Positions 11,281 to 24,403 of a DNA stretch of 64,000 bases are shown one piece after another. The DNA lies in contig JANBPT010000017.1 of the NCBI GenBank assembly GCA_027575765.1, positions 1 to 64,000 of the forward strand, in the 5' to 3' direction. The notes under the pieces were generated by a model, which saw only the letters and a list, made by a program, of their open reading frames with translations, did not search any database and was not told where the DNA came from. Source of the DNA: Tieghemiomyces parasiticus. Lineage: Eukaryota; Kickxellomycota; Dimargaritomycetes; Dimargaritales; Dimargaritaceae. A program made the translations under genes and the position numbers. How positions within the stretch are numbered: position 1 is the stretch's first letter; every line of letters begins with the position of its first letter.

Positions 11281-14200
11281 CTCCACGTCCCACCACGCAG
11301 CGCATACAGCCAGCAGGTGCGCGACCTAACTAACCGACTAAGGATGGCGAGGGGGGCGCAGGCATGAGGCGGACAAGAACGTATCCCAAGGGCCGGGTGG
11401 TGGTGTCTAGGCGGGCTGATCCTTACCCTTGGCTATGTGCTGCATTCACTCATCCTTTCATCCCCCTCCGTGCCACTCTATCAAGCCGTTTACCTCGCCC
11501 CTCCTGTCTTAACCATGTATACTCTTCAACTCTATGCTCCCCCATCGCGTCCCCTCGCCTTCCAGAGGGCGGTCCAGGGGGAGGAGGCTGCGAAGGCACG
11601 GTCTACAGCCGATGGACATATAGGTTGATTGATAAGATGAAGGAACGACAGTACAAAGGCTCGGCACCTGCAGACATGCACGCGTGTATCTAGAGCATAT
11701 TTAGCTGGCGGGCGATGAAGAAGCCGTGGGCGACGGGCACCTCAGAGCAGCTTTGAGGGCGGCAGGCTGAGACCCATACCGCCGGAGAGGGGAAAGGGGA
11801 CTCGAATGACAGGAAATGTGTGGTGCAAGCAGCCGGTACCCGTTGAGAACACTTGGCGGCCAGCCCATCAAAACAACAGCTTATAGAGACGCAGCACTGC
11901 AGCCCATTGGGATGTGACGGCTGGCTGTACGACCCTGACGTTGGCCGCCCAATCCACCCCCACCATCGCCAGGTACCGAAGCACTCTGCCCTATAATGGG
12001 CGGGAAGAGCCCAGAGCTTCACCCGTTGTAGGACGACTTCCAGCCCAACCGGCGGGCCTAGTAATCGTACCGGAAGCTCAACCCCGTCCAGGCGGGCGGC
12101 GGAGATAGGTGGCAGGGTCGACCAGAGGGCCATGGAGGGGGAAGGCGGAAGCACAGTGATGGCTGTCTAAGGGGGCCGCACGCGGGAAATCCCCTGGCAA
12201 GTGGCACCTGGGTGGACCTGCGGACATTGAATTCGACGAAAGGGCCAGGGTCGCCTCTGTGGGCCGTGAAGCCGGCGGGCGTAGTAAGTGGGGAGTGTTC
12301 GCTAGTGGCCATAGGCCTCCCTCTTCTATCTCAGGTTCCAGTCCGATTATGTACCGAGCCTGAGGGTTTGGGGCCGCTCGATTGCAGGTGGCGACTGGCT
12401 CCATCCCAGACACGGCGGACGGGGGAGGGCCTACCAGGCGTTATAATCTACTGGGGGCATTGGACAGGGTTGCACTTCTCGGCAATTCAGCGCACTAGTC
12501 GACACAGCGCCAGAACGTCCTACCGGCGGTTGGGTCCATGGCTTGGAGACCGTGCGTAGCCGGGCGGAGACTGCAGTCCAGGGGAAAAAAAAGCAAGCCC
12601 GCAACGGGATACCACCAGCGGGAATCCGGGCGGGTCGGCCGGGCCGTTTGTGTACACTACCACCCTTCCTTCGCACTATATGGGGGCGAGGTTTCCGCAG
12701 TAACCCTGCAAGGCTAGTCTACTTCGCTTTAGCAGCATCCGGCATCGTCGGCGAGATGGTGTGCACTTGGCATCGCATCCACGCATGGCCCTCGATACAG
12801 CCCGCTGATTAGCATACGTGGAGATAGGGATTGGCCCTGCACCTCGGCTCCTTTATTATCCATAGTGTGGTATTAGGATCCGTGGACTGTTAAGCGGGTG
12901 GGGGCTGTTTTCGCCTGGTCGGCCGCTCCGCTTTGTTCGGATGGTTCGCAGTCGAGCTGGTGGTGTAGTCACGTCTTTGTTACTCATAGTGGGCCACAGA
13001 CGGGAGCCCATTACCTACACCGTTCCATCCCATCCCACTCCTTCAGACAACCGATACATGTTGGTTCGCTAAGCGACGGGAGGACCCTGATGCCCGGTTT
13101 TGGATTGGCCTTTTAGGACAGCGCTTCGACCGTCTACGCACCGTACCCGGCGGCCGCACAGTCCACGCTGGGGACACGGCTTAGACAGGGGAAGGGGTGG
13201 CGCAAGATAGCGTGGAGTGATCAGTCGCCATTCTCCATCTCACCACGCTGCCGCCTTCGGCTGCACTTCCGCGGCCGTCGTCCAGTATCCTATGATTGAC
13301 TCTTTATCGGACCCGACGGCTGAAACGAGTGGTGGGACCAGTCAGAGAATCATGCGGGACTGGACACAGGCAGACTGTGGAATGGTGGGCGAACAAACTG
13401 CCTGCCCTATCCGCCCGCCGTTGATGGAAAGCGGCATTAAACGCCTACCTGGCGCGGGAGCTATGGCCAGAGGGAGATGTGGGGGGCGTACAGACCAGGG
13501 CAGGGCGGCTATGAGCGCGGAAAAGTAGGGAGGGGACCCTGGGTCGTGTGCATGGCCCAGCCCGCCGGCCCCCTTCACGCCCTCGCCCTTCCCTGGGACC
13601 TCTGCACTTATCAGCAGCCCCTCCCCCCGGCCCGTCCGAAGCGACCGACTCGAGCGGCCAGGCGGCCGGACGCTCCGAGCGCCGCCTCATCCTCGCCCCA
13701 ATGGGGCTTTTATTTTCTCCCCCTGGCCACCTCGATCGGACGCCTGCCTTTTAGGGAAGGGGCGGACGGAATGACTGATTGGGGCTGAGTGCAGGACAAT
13801 GGCCAGGGAGCGAGGATACTGGGCGGTAACACGGGGTTCATTAGCCACCCGGCTTTCCCTGCGGGTAAGTATGGCCTGTCCCGTCCTGGATCCAGGGCCG
13901 TTCGAGCGGAGGGTGGCATTGGGATCAGGGTGCGACCTGGCCAGACTTGGGGTATTGCTTCGTCGCATGCACGTGCCTCTGATTTGCCGCGCCATCGATA
14001 CAACGGGTGTAGCAATCAGTGCAAAGGTCAGTGGGCCCTCCACGGCTTTGCTCTATTGGAAAGTGTCATACAGGGCTCTGCGCGTGACCCTCAGCCCCTA
14101 TTAACCCGATAATCAAAGCCCTCCTGGATAGGCCGCGTAGGGCTTGTCTGTTAGATTGTTCCTCTGGGCTGGTTGTCGAGTTCATGGCAGTTCCACATCC

Positions 14201-14775
14201 GCCCTTTGGAAATCCTCCAACGGGGTCTCGCCGGACATGAACAAGAGACAGGGTAGCCTACCCAGGGATTAGCCAGCCGGAAGCTACAGCGCCAAGGCGC
14301 TCTTGAAAGAGCTCTTCCGCTCCCTTCTTCAGCCGCGGCCTTGCTGACAAATGCGTCAACCGCATCGGCCATGAGTAGTCCCAAATAGCCGTAAGCCGCA
14401 GTATCCAAGACCGTCGACGTGGCACGTCGCATCGCCAGTCCGCAGGTTGCTCGCCCTTATATGGCTTCACACCCACATCTCCTGCCCCGGTACATATGGT
14501 CCAAGTGTCAACCCTACATATCCCTATCTAACTTGCCTTCATCCTTCATTGCGCCAGTACCCGTTCGCCTTTACTCGACTCCGCACCACAAGTCGCCCGA
14601 ATCGCCGTTTTCGCTATTGGACGCCGTCACATTCTCATAGCTATCGGCCCCGCTACTCGTTAGCCCGCCCTCCCCCTCGACTGACAACCAAGTCAGCCTT
14701 CGCCCACCGTGGCCGAGTTGCGAGTCATCCGCGTAGTTTCTCTCAGAACATTAAGTAGCAGCTTCCAGACTCGTC
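11281..14775. other. GC-rich stretch with no resolved gene, and ECM29 promoter
   Basis: Base composition resembles coding DNA, and both strands carry overlapping open frames of 60-155 codons, but none shows a family motif and I could not chain them by splice sites and phase. Candidates: plus strand ATG at 11515 in good context (accATG) after a CT-rich tract, open to 11628; minus strand 11690-12154 (154 codons) and 12078-12413 (111 codons); minus strand segment near 14258-14350 reading KKGAEELFQERLGAVASGW, ending at a possible GTAGGC donor; plus strand 13799-13864 ending at a GTAAGT donor. From about 14450 to 14770 CT-rich sequence is the likely ECM29 promoter. Confidence 0.4.
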
Positions 14776-17700
14776 ATGGCTGCCCGCGACCTAGGTAAGT
14801 CCGACTTGACCGTGGCTTTTCAGGCCTGCAATCCTCCCCTTCCCTCGGTTTTTCGGCTGCCTCGCCGGGGTCCTCTCACATTGCAACCGAAACGACCCAT
14901 ACTCTCCTGCCTAACTGGCCAGGCCTACGTATCGCTTAAACCCACCCACCTGGCCCTCCTTCAGAACTGCTCGAGACGGTTGAGCTCAAATTCGCACTGG
15001 CCGACACAGACGAGCAGGTCGCCCGTCTGGTAGCTTTGTTTCTGGTTCCGGTACTGGGAAAGCTCAACGACGTGGGACCGGTCCGCGACAAGGCCATCGC
15101 CATTCTGAGTCACATCAACAAACGCATCAAAGGCAGCAGGACCACCCACCCACTCCCGGTCTCGGCCCTCCTGGACCTCTACCTGGGCCCCACAGCGGAC
15201 CCGCGCCGCCACGCCTTCACCAGTAACTTCGCCCTAATGTACCTCCAGATGGGACTCGCCCGCCTGAACGGCCCAGCCCAGTTTGCCTCCTTCCATCGGC
15301 TGGCCGCGGCCTTGCCCGAGAAACCGATCGCTCAGCGCCAGACCCTCGTCACTCTGCTTCTGAGCGCCCTGGCCGAGGTTGCAGATGTGGCAGAATTAGT
15401 GGCCGAGAAACCTGTGTCGCCACTCCCTCGCGCCGCACGTGAGCTACTATGTCAGGTTTTGTATAAGGTCATCCTTCTCCTGGTCGAATTGGGCACGCCA
15501 AAGCCCGATGGTTCGGCCGTGGTCTATCCTGGCCTGAGTACCCAAGATGTCGATCTCGTTACCAACGGCCGCCGGGCCCATTGGGTTGGCGCCCCAAGCA
15601 GCCTCCAGTCCATCAAGGTAGGTCCAGCGGGGTTGTGTAAGAACCAGGCGCCGAGCTTTACATGTAGGAAATAAGGCACCCTTAACCTTATCCCATTGAT
15701 ACTTACCAACTGCCACCGCAATCGTAATTTGAACGATGGCTCCATTACGCACCTGTAGATCAACGCCCTGCGCTTTCTGGAGCACTCCCCATGCCTTACC
15801 TCCGAAGAGGACGCCCCCGATTCGGACACGCTAGCCACCGAGCGCTTCATCATTTACCTTGCGGCCAGCTGTGATCCCTCCTTGCCCCCCGTGGCCTCCC
15901 TGGGTGAAGACCTCATGAAGCGACTCAAAACCCCGGACTGGGAGGATGACCAGCTCGTTCGCAAACTCCTGTCCGTCTACCTCGGCTCTAAGGCCATTCC
16001 GGCCACAGCGGTCGACGCCTCAGGGTCCTCGGCTTTCGTTCCCGGTGCGTCTGTCGCCCTTCGCCTCAAGGTCCTCAACTACCTCAGCCGATCGGTACGT
16101 GCCGCCCGCTCCTTCCCGCAGACCCTCCAGGTCATCACCGAATCGCTCTACGGGCCTGCCTCCAACCCACGACTCCGCCAACGTGGGATGGCCTTCATGC
16201 ACTGGTCACTCCGGATGGGTGACTCGGAGCAACTGGCCGCGGCGGCCCCGGAGATCTTGGCCGGGATAGTCAAACTGACCCACCTCAATATGGGTGGTGA
16301 GTCCGCCGACGATGACACTGTCCCCGAGACCCTCCGCGGGATGGCTTACACGGCCGTCGGGCATCTGGTGCGCAAGGTCCCCGTGTTGCTACGGAGCCGT
16401 TTAGATCTCGTGGCGGCCCTACTGGAAGCACTACGGACCGAAAGCGCCGCCGTAAAAATCTCCGTACAGGAGGGGCTTCTCGCCCTGGCGCCGGCTTTGG
16501 CCGACTTTGGTGCGTGGGCGACCGCCGAGCAGGCGGCCGATATGGAACAATTGATTGACGAGCATGCGCGCGAGGTAAGCAATATATATATATATCCTTC
16601 CCGATCGACACCATCACTCCTACTCGGCAGGCCTGTATGTAGATGTACCAGCGAGGTTCAACAACCAACAGCAGACGTCGTAACTAACCTGGCCCCTATC
16701 ATTTCTGCTTCATTATTATCTACCCTGGCCTCCTCTGAACAGCCCGTTTCGGCCAACCGCTTCTGTGCCCTACGCCTCGCCCTGACAGTGTACGCCAGGG
16801 CCGAGCCTTTCCCGCGCCGGGTGGCCTTGGGACTCGTGGCCGATGTTAAGCCCGAGGTTCAGGAGGAGGCGCGACGCTGCCTCAATCTCGGGCTGACCGA
16901 TAAGCTGGCCGCTGACGACTTGCCTGCCTTCGACCGTACGGTGACCTACCTAACCACCCACATGTTAGCCAGCGACCCGACCAGCCTTGTCGCAAACGCC
17001 ATGACCGCCTTGCAGTCGCAGGCACCCACTGCCCTATACCGTCCGGTGACCACGCTCCGCAGTACGGCGGCCTTTTTGCGGCGTCTACTCCTGACCCGTC
17101 TGGCGCTCCGACAGGCACCGGTGGTGACTAACGCTGATGACAGCCCAGAAGGATCGGATCCTATGGAGGGAGAATCAGTGGAGGCCCTCTTGGAGGGCCT
17201 GGCCGATGACCGTCCAGTGGACAATCCGACCTTGCGGACACTGCTCCGCCGTCAATTGGGAACCGTGTGGGAAGCCATCGGCTGGCCCCGCGGTGCCGAG
17301 TCTGACCCGTCCACCGTCACCCGGGACAGTCTACACCTGTACCTCACTCTCCTATTCGTTCTGCTTCGTGCCGTCCCGCTCCGCGAGGAAAGCTCCGGCC
17401 TGTCCGCCGGTTCTCCGGCAGCCGCCGTTCGCCCATTACTCCTACGCTACCTCCTCGAGCTTCTGGTGCTCCTTCCGGCCTCCGAGCTGGCCGCAGTATT
17501 GGCCCCAGAACTGCCCTACTTGCGTACGTTCCTGACCGATCCGGTCGCCGAAACCCGGACGATCGCCGCCCACTTGACCACGCTCGTCCTTCTCGACACA
17601 GCCGTGGAGCCCGCCGAGCTAGAACGGTTGGTGAACGATTCCCTGGCGCAGTTGGCCGTGGCAGGGTCGACCCGACCGGCCGCCGTTGAGGCGGCCCACG

Positions 17701-20700
17701 GCCACGCAGCTTTCCTAGGTGCCCTCGTGGGTCGTTGCACCGCCGCGGGCCAACAGGACCGACCAACCCTTTCGCGCGACCTGGTGGTGATTGTGGTGAC
17801 CAAGCTGATCGACCTCATCGACGCGACAGGTAATAGTCCATCCTGGCTGTACAGTACGGTGTTTGCCGCCTTGGGCGATCTGGCTCGGTACCAGTCTCTT
17901 TCACGGTTCTTTGACACTAGAACCGCCGTGAACTCGAGCGGTAAACAGCCCGCCGAAGCCCACTGCACGAGCCAGGCGGCCGTCACCCTAGAAGACCTCT
18001 TCAGCCGGGTCCTAGCTAGTACCCGCGAACGGCTTTGTAAGGCCACGAACCCCAAGGTTATTGAGGCCGGTCTGGGCTGTCTAGGGGCGGTCGCCCTGGG
18101 CTTTCCCGGTCTGCAACCGGAGGTGATAACCTTTTTCCAGGAGACCCCGCAGCTGTTCAGCAAGCAACCGGAGGTTCACTTTACCTTGGGCGAGGCACTG
18201 GTGGCCATGCTGATCGGCTGGTCCAGTCCGCTCCTGGACCCCTACCGGGACACGGTGGACCTACGCGCCTTGGTCCCGCGGGACCCGGCCGTCGTGGCCG
18301 CGACGACCCACGGGGCTCTTGATGCGGCGCTTAGCCAGCTGTCGGACGATATGACGCCGCTGCGACCACCGGCCGTGCGTAAGGCCGCCGTATTGTGGGC
18401 CCTGACCCTGGTCCGGTTCGGTACGGTACACCCGACCCTGCGAGCTCACCTCCGCAGCCTCCACGCCGCCTTCGCCCGGCTGTTCACCGATAAGGATGAG
18501 TTGGTCCAGGAGGCGGCGGCCAAAGGCGTGGGCCTGGTGTTTGAGGCCGGGGACTCGGCTACACGTGAGGAACTGGTCTATTCCTTGCTAGCCTTCTTCC
18601 GCGAGGGCCGGCCGGCCGCCCCGCTCCGGGTGACCGGGGACAGCGAGGTTTTTGGCCGGGAGCAATTGGGCAACGCCCCCGACGGGTCCACCGTGACGAC
18701 TTACCAGTCCATTCTGTCCCTGGCCTCCGACATGAACCGACCCGAATTGGTGTACCAGCTGATGAATCTCGCCAACCACCACGCGGTGTGGCAGTCGCGC
18801 TGCGGTGCCGCGTTTGGCTTCGCTGCCATCCTGGCCCGGTCCCGCGAATCCCTGCAACCCCACATGGTTACCCTGATTCCGTCCCTGTTCCGTTCCCTCT
18901 ACGACCCGGCCCCACCCGTTCAGACTGCGATGGCCACCATTTGGCGTGCCCTCGTGCCCGACCCGCCGGCCACCCTAACCGCTCACTTCAAGGCGATCAT
19001 GACGGACCTCCTCAAAAACCTCGGGAACCGCCAGTGGCGCATTCGTGAGGCAAGCGCCCGCGCCATCGCCGACTTGATTGGGACCCGTGATTTCATCTCC
19101 ACCCCGGAGGCCGCCGCCCGGCTTGATCCTTACCTCGAGGACCTGTGGCGCATGGCGTTTCGTGCCTTGGACGATATCAAGGAGAGCGTACGCGAGGCCG
19201 CCCTACCGCTCTGCCGAACCTTGTCGGCATTGACCCTGAAGTTGGTAGAGGCCAAGCCTGGTTCGGCGTCAGCGGTGACGACGACGACAATGGCATTGGA
19301 CTCTCCAGCAGGCCCCGGACGCCTTGAATCGGCCGCCTCCGCCCGGGCCCACACCGTCCTGGACGTGGTCCTCCCTTTCCTCCTCGACCGTGGCCTCACT
19401 GCCGACGCCGAGCCGGTGCAGCAGTTCAGCCTGCGCACCCTCCTCCAACTCAGCACCAAGGCCGGTCCTTACCTCACGCCGTACCTCCCCCGACTCACTA
19501 CATCCCTACTGGAAGCGCTTACCGAGTTTGAGCCGGCCGCCCTCAACTACCTCAGTTTCCACACCGAAGCCTACGAGGTTACACCAGACCAGTTGGACCA
19601 CGCACGTCTCAGCGCCTCGCGCATGTCGCCCGTCATGGAGGCGGTAGAACGTGGACTGGATCAGATTCGCGACGCGGCCACGATGGATGCCCTGGTACCG
19701 GCCCTCCAGCAGCTCATCCGGAAGGGTACCGGGTTGGCCACGCGGGCCGGAGTAGCGCGCGTTGTAGTGGTGCTGTGTATGCGCAAGTCGCATCTCCTCC
19801 GCGACACGCCACACCCGGCCGCCCTCGTCAAGGCCCTGAGCGGTAACCTTCTTGAACCCTCGGCGTCCCTCCGTAAGGCCTGGGCCACGGCCATCGGCTA
19901 CCTAGCGCCTTACGTGGCCAAGGACATCACCGTCGTCCGCTTGGTGCAGCACCTACGTAAACTCTACCTGACCCACCCGGATTCCGATCTCCGTACTGTG
20001 GCCCCAGTTACGCTGCGCGAAATTGGTCGCCACGCCGTGACCCGCCTGCAGGCCACCGCGGATGCTGTCCTGCCACTGGTGTACGTTGGGTGTCGCGATC
20101 GCGATGACGGGACCCGGGCCGTGTGGGAGGAGGTGTGGACTGAATGCAACGCTGGCAACTCGCAGACGGTGCAGCTGTACCAGGCGGAAATCATTGCGCT
20201 CGGCACTGAACTCATGACCTACGATTCGTGGGACCTTAAGAAACAGGCCGCATTGGCTATCGAGGCTGCGGTGGCCACGCTGGGCGGGAAGCTCGACCCG
20301 GCCCACGCCGCCCTGCTGCCGCGCATCCTCGAACACCTCCAGGGTCGAACCTGGGCCGGTAAGGAGGCCTTCCTGACGTGCTTGGCCACATTGGTCGAAG
20401 CGTTGGGCGCGACCCGGACAGCCGAGACGGTTAACCTCGACGGTCTGAGAGACGCGCTTCTGCGGGAGTGCCGTCGTAAGGACTCCGGGTACCGTCGAGT
20501 GGCTATCGAGGCGCTTGGTAGGGTGGTGACGAGCCTTCAGGTCGACTGGTTCGCGGACGCCATTCCGGTACTCTTCCCGGAAACTACCACGGCTACCCGT
20601 GACAACGACGGCGAGGCGCCGACCGTTTCCCCAGCCGCCCAGCTAGACGACATGGACCTTGACGAGCCGCTTAACCGACCTACTCTACTCATGATGGCTT

Positions 20701-21137
20701 CCGGTCGATTGAAAACCCTCGGTGCCCTGTGGACTCCGGCGGCCGCCGAAACCCAACTCCGGTACGCCGACCCGGTCGCTGCGCTTCTGGTGGCGGGTAT
20801 TACCGATCCCGTATGGAAGGTCCAAATCACCGCTTTAGGCGTCCTGGGCGACTATTGGCAGAACGCGCGACCGGTCGTCCGGGCGGACCCGATCGTCAGT
20901 ACCCAAGTCCCCAGGTTCCGAGCTGCGTTGGAGAAGTCAGTGGTAAGCAGTCGGTACACCAATGTTAGAGTGGCTGGGCTACAGGCTGTACAGCAGCTGG
21001 CCACAGCGATTAAGACGGCGCCGTGGTGGGTGAGCGGCGCTAAAGATCATATCCACTCCGTGTTAGAGGCCTTCGCTGCGGACGAGGCGCCCGTGGTGGC
21101 TGATACGGCCAAGGAGGCCCACCAGGCTTTGATGTAA
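14776..21137 (+). CDS. ECM29: ECM29, proteasome adaptor/scaffold, HEAT repeats
   Basis: Large HEAT-repeat protein that tethers the 20S core to the 19S particle and monitors proteasome assembly. Four exons: 14776-14794, 14965-15617, 15759-16574, 16743-21137; 1960 residues (yeast Ecm29 is about 1870). Introns have GTAAGT, GTAGGT and GTAAGC donors; phases agree throughout. N terminus gives ELLETVELKFALADTDEQ then LVPVLGKLNDVG, the ECM29 signature start. Around residue 1130-1190 are VTGDSEVFGREQLG, STVTTYQSILSLASDMN and LANHHAVWQSRCGAAFG, which match the most conserved ECM29 block, followed by WRALVPDP and LLKNLGNRQWRIREAS. HEAT repeats continue to the end. The third intron (16575-16742) is 168 nt without an in-frame stop, so a genome ORF runs through it; splicing is inferred from a GTAAGC donor, TAACTAAC branch at 16681 and AACAG acceptor, and from loss of HEAT character inside. 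Confidence 0.93.
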
Positions 21138-22443
21138 CTGCGTGTATATACTTACTACCACCGATGTAAACATTATAAACAATTATTATTATTGGACCCG
21201 ACTTTTTATTTCACTCATTAGTTCGGACTCTGTGTAGGTAGAGGCACTGTCGAGAGGCGACCTAGGGGGCATATAAGCGGGCCATCAAAATGCGCGGAAA
21301 AGGGTGACGGGAAGGACAGTTTTGTAACCCAGTAGATACAGCCTAATAGCGTCAGATGTATTGAATAGTTCGGCATACCCCATGCCAGAGTTGTACCATT
21401 CCTCCTTAAAAATAAGATACATTCCTTTAACAGTCAAAGTATCATAGCCCTATCCTCCCCACACAGTTAGCTAACGTTTCCAGGTACCATGTGCAGGACA
21501 TCAACCCGATCTAAATCAAGGGCATCCCTCTTGACCTATCTTCCACACCGGGCCTGACCATGCCTTCTCTCTCAGCGCTTAGCTAGCGACCAGTTTACTA
21601 CCTTATGGCTCGCCTCTCTTAAAAGTGGCCCTGAACAGACAGTCTAGGGAATAGGGGCTCTACAAATTTTGATCAAGGACGCCATCGGCCCTATACTTCC
21701 GTTGGGTCACTGTATGACAGAATGGTCTTTAAGGCGGACAGTGCAGAACGGCTGACTCGGATGTCGGCCAACTTTAGTACTATGTTAAACACCCACTCGA
21801 AGTACCCACCATCAGTCTGAACTACTCGACAGACCCTGTACATGTACGAATTGTAGGGTGATAATTGTTGTCTGTCACCATGCTAAGCACCACTCTCTAG
21901 CTAGGTGTATTGAGATTGGCACGATAGCGCACACAGGGTGGCTCTCTGTGATCGCTGCTGAGGACAATCTCGGTCAGGTATGCAGCTGGTTGCAGACTTC
22001 GTCACCGTGCAATATATACAGATGTAGTGGTAGTGGGGAAGCCCCCACCACTTCTCCGCACCCGCGGGGCCAGCCCGCCCACCGATGGCCAAGTAGCAAT
22101 TAGAGGATCGACATCCTCCCGCATAAGTACAGGAAGGGCACTTGCCCTCGACCACTTTTCGCTCTCTCGCTTCCCGCCTCAGCCGGATCTACCACCGTAC
22201 CCATCTTCCTCGAGGTTGAGATCCATCTTCTTGTTTTCCTAAATCTTTCGTATCTAATACTCATCTTCTAGTCTTCATGTTAAAACCCATCATGTTTATC
22301 ACGCAGGAAAACCCCATCCCTATTACGCCCACTAGAACTGGCAGCAGTGAGTGTGGGCAAGATTTATGCCGATCCATGTAGTAAACCACTTCTGATGGCT
22401 GTTGACAGGTCATGAAACTCATGAGTGTAAATAAAATTCGATC
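21138..22443. other. Intergenic, start of AT-richer island
   Basis: Follows the ECM29 stop; an AT-rich stretch at 21165-21215 is the probable 3' processing region. From here GC falls and open frames become short. Nothing recognisable otherwise. Confidence 0.45.
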
Positions 22444-22732
22444 CTGCGGTAGTCGAGACCCTGAGGGGTGCTTGATTGCAATCGGTGCGAGTTTGGATAA
22501 ACGGCCAGGTAAATCCATTAGTCGTTACGTTCGTTGGCTTATATAGCTAAGAAATGTGTGGGAGGTGGGGTCTCTGTCCGGGGTTTGGCGGTTAGTCATG
22601 AAAGGGCTTCGTGAGTCGCTTGGTTCGGCTAAATGCTGGTGTTAAGGGGGGGGGGGGTTGCGGTCGTTCCTGTGAGGCGTCACCGTGGCTTGCAGGGTTC
22701 CTGCGGAAGTCGATTTTTTTTAGATACCGACA
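22444..22732 (+). repeat. Dispersed 289-bp repeat, copy A
   Basis: Aligns over its full length with 31912-32199. Shared blocks include GTCGAGACCCTGAGGGGTGC, GATAAACGGCCAGGTAAATC, CGTTGGCTTATATAGCT, TTAGTCATGAAAGG and CTTGCAGGGTTCCTGCGG. Most differences are transitions plus small indels, the largest being a G12 run here. Both copies stop at the same point (GATACCGACA) just after a T8 run (22713-22720) that follows a GCAGG-GTT-CCTGC hairpin. TAGCTAAGAAA resembles a Pol III A box and GGTTCGGCTAA a degenerate B box. No coding frame. It may be a Pol III-type RNA gene, a SINE or a MITE; the sequence alone does not decide. Confidence 0.85.
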
Positions 22733-23800
22733 ATGGCCCGGTTGGATTTAATCCGGTGAGCTGGCATCGGAAACGCTAGATTGTGGCATTTTAAGTGACA
22801 ACTGTTGTGAACTAGTCACCTTGTTATTTTGTCACGGGGGGGGGTGCCTCGCTGGTCTGCAATATTATACTGTAGGCATCGAAGGGTGCCTATCCTTGGC
22901 GATTGTAGGATTGGCCGGAAAAGGCCGCGGGGAAGCGATGTAGAACCGGGGGCCGAAGGAATGGAATTAAGACCGGCTATTCCCTATTGACATGACGGTA
23001 CTATAGGATGTGAAAGACATTTATTTTATTTCGAAGAGTCCATTAGTACACTTCAGCTCGAACGCTTACCCCGTCGTATTTTCGATCACTAAACTCTGAC
23101 CAGTAGTGGCAGGACGGTTATACGCATAGGTCTTAGAGATGCTTTAGTCAGATATAAGCCCTCCTTACTCTATTATCATGTACGCTTTCGTTTAACACTA
23201 ACATAATCCCTTGCACGTTGTAAGCCGTGTCTATAACTCGCGTTTCGATAAACATCTTGTCATAAACTCTGCTACAAAATTTATCCTGTACTGTATATCC
23301 ACTTGTGGAGGCATCTCAATCCTGCCTGATAATCCAAGTCTCAATCTAGAAGTGGTGACCTAGATCTGGGCGTGGTATGGCCAATTCCAGCCCTCGTTCC
23401 GTTAAAAGGTACACAGCTCCATGAACTTACGGGCGTTAAGTGATTGTAGCCCCCAGCCTCGTCTCCGACATTAGCGATGGCGGGTGCGGTGACATGTAAC
23501 AGAAAAGGGTCATTTATCGCCAATGTTGTCGCATCATAAAATCGGTTCATTCTACAGGATTACTCATCGACTAATCGAAGAATATCCTAGGTGATCTCGG
23601 TACGGCCACACTTGCCTCCCCGGCTTAGATTTGCCCAAGGGGCGGCTATCGACCAGTCATAGACAATCTAATGCAGAATTGGCTCCATCCGACCCCTGTC
23701 GAACAATAAATAATGTAAAGCCGAAAGCAGTCGTCACCAGCTGATAGTGGTGTCAGGTATGGGAAAAACTCCATCTTCCATTAAGCAATCTACGGCCTGG
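22733..23800. other. Intergenic, no gene seen
   Basis: AT-rich. Contains a G10 run near 22837. Only short unremarkable frames. Confidence 0.45.
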
Positions 23801-23808
23801 TATAAATA
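23801..23808 (+). promoter_or_regulatory. TATA box of the small secreted protein gene
   Basis: TATAAATA about 128 bases before the ATG at 23929, with a CT-rich segment between, as expected for a fungal promoter. Confidence 0.6.
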
Positions 23809-23928
23809 CAGGGACGTCACCCTGTACCGGCAGCTCACCCCATTGGCCACCCACCATCTGCACCATTACCTTCCAGGCTCGCCATTCCATCCGCCTGCGT
23901 CCCTTACGCCTAGCTTACTTTTTCTACC

Positions 23929-24363
23929 ATGCAACTGAACTTACTCGCCGCGTATGCTTCCATATTCACCCTTTTGACGGCGGTCGTGACAGCTTCCACG
24001 GTCCCCACCAAGGAAACTTCCACCAAGGCAACCACCACGGCGAGCCAGACTTTGCCACCAGTCCCTGAGAACGATTCAGATGATGGTTTTATAATCCCCG
24101 ATTACGTTTTAGAAAATCCTGATTTATACTATAGCCATTGTGCGTTTGGAGACTGTCACTACACGATCACTTTCTGTCGTCCTTTCACGAAAAGCGAACT
24201 AGAGCAACACTTAACCGACATCGGATTCTCATATTACGAACTCTTCTATGACTCACCGGGTAAATATGAGATCCTCTTTACCCCGGACTACTACGAAATC
24301 ATAAAGGCTGACCCATGTGTTAAGAAGATGTCTCAATTGCTCAGTGGCAGCTTTGAGCGCTGA
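23929..24363 (+). CDS. Small secreted protein, orphan
   Basis: 144 residues, single exon. Residues 1-22 form a signal peptide (hydrophobic core LLAAYASIFTLLTAVVTAS) with a likely cleavage after TAS or nearby. A Thr/Ser/Lys-rich linker (24-45) precedes an acidic, Tyr-rich region with four cysteines (HCAFGDC, ITFC, DPC). I recognise no family. TATA box and leader support real expression. The stop is followed by a diverged repeat of the last coding segment (see 24307-24403). It could be an effector-like protein in a host-associated fungus, but that is only inference from size, signal and cysteines. Confidence 0.72.
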   Translation: MQLNLLAAYASIFTLLTAVVTASTVPTKETSTKATTTASQTLPPVPENDSDDGFIIPDYVLENPDLYYSHCAFGDCHYTITFCRPFTKSELEQHLTDIGFSYYELFYDSPGKYEILFTPDYYEIIKADPCVKKMSQLLSGSFER

Positions 24364-24403
24364 CTCGTGGGTTAAGAACGTGGCTCAAGTGATCACTGGT
24401 AAC
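24307..24403 (+). repeat. Diverged tandem duplication across the stop codon
   Basis: Segments 24307-24351 and 24359-24403 match at roughly three quarters of positions by eye, period 52. The first encodes ADPCVKKMSQLLSGS, the end of the secreted protein; the second, one frame over, reads ADSWVKNVAQVITGN and stays open to TAG at 24434-24436 (26 codons from the duplicate start). Confidence 0.6.

Noticed and set aside
16575..16742. Reading ECM29 straight through this segment as coding
   Set aside because: Donor, branch and acceptor are all present and the segment lacks the HEAT pattern and composition of its flanks.
22444..22732. Repeat as 5S rRNA, SRP RNA or RNase P RNA
   Set aside because: None of their conserved cores is present.
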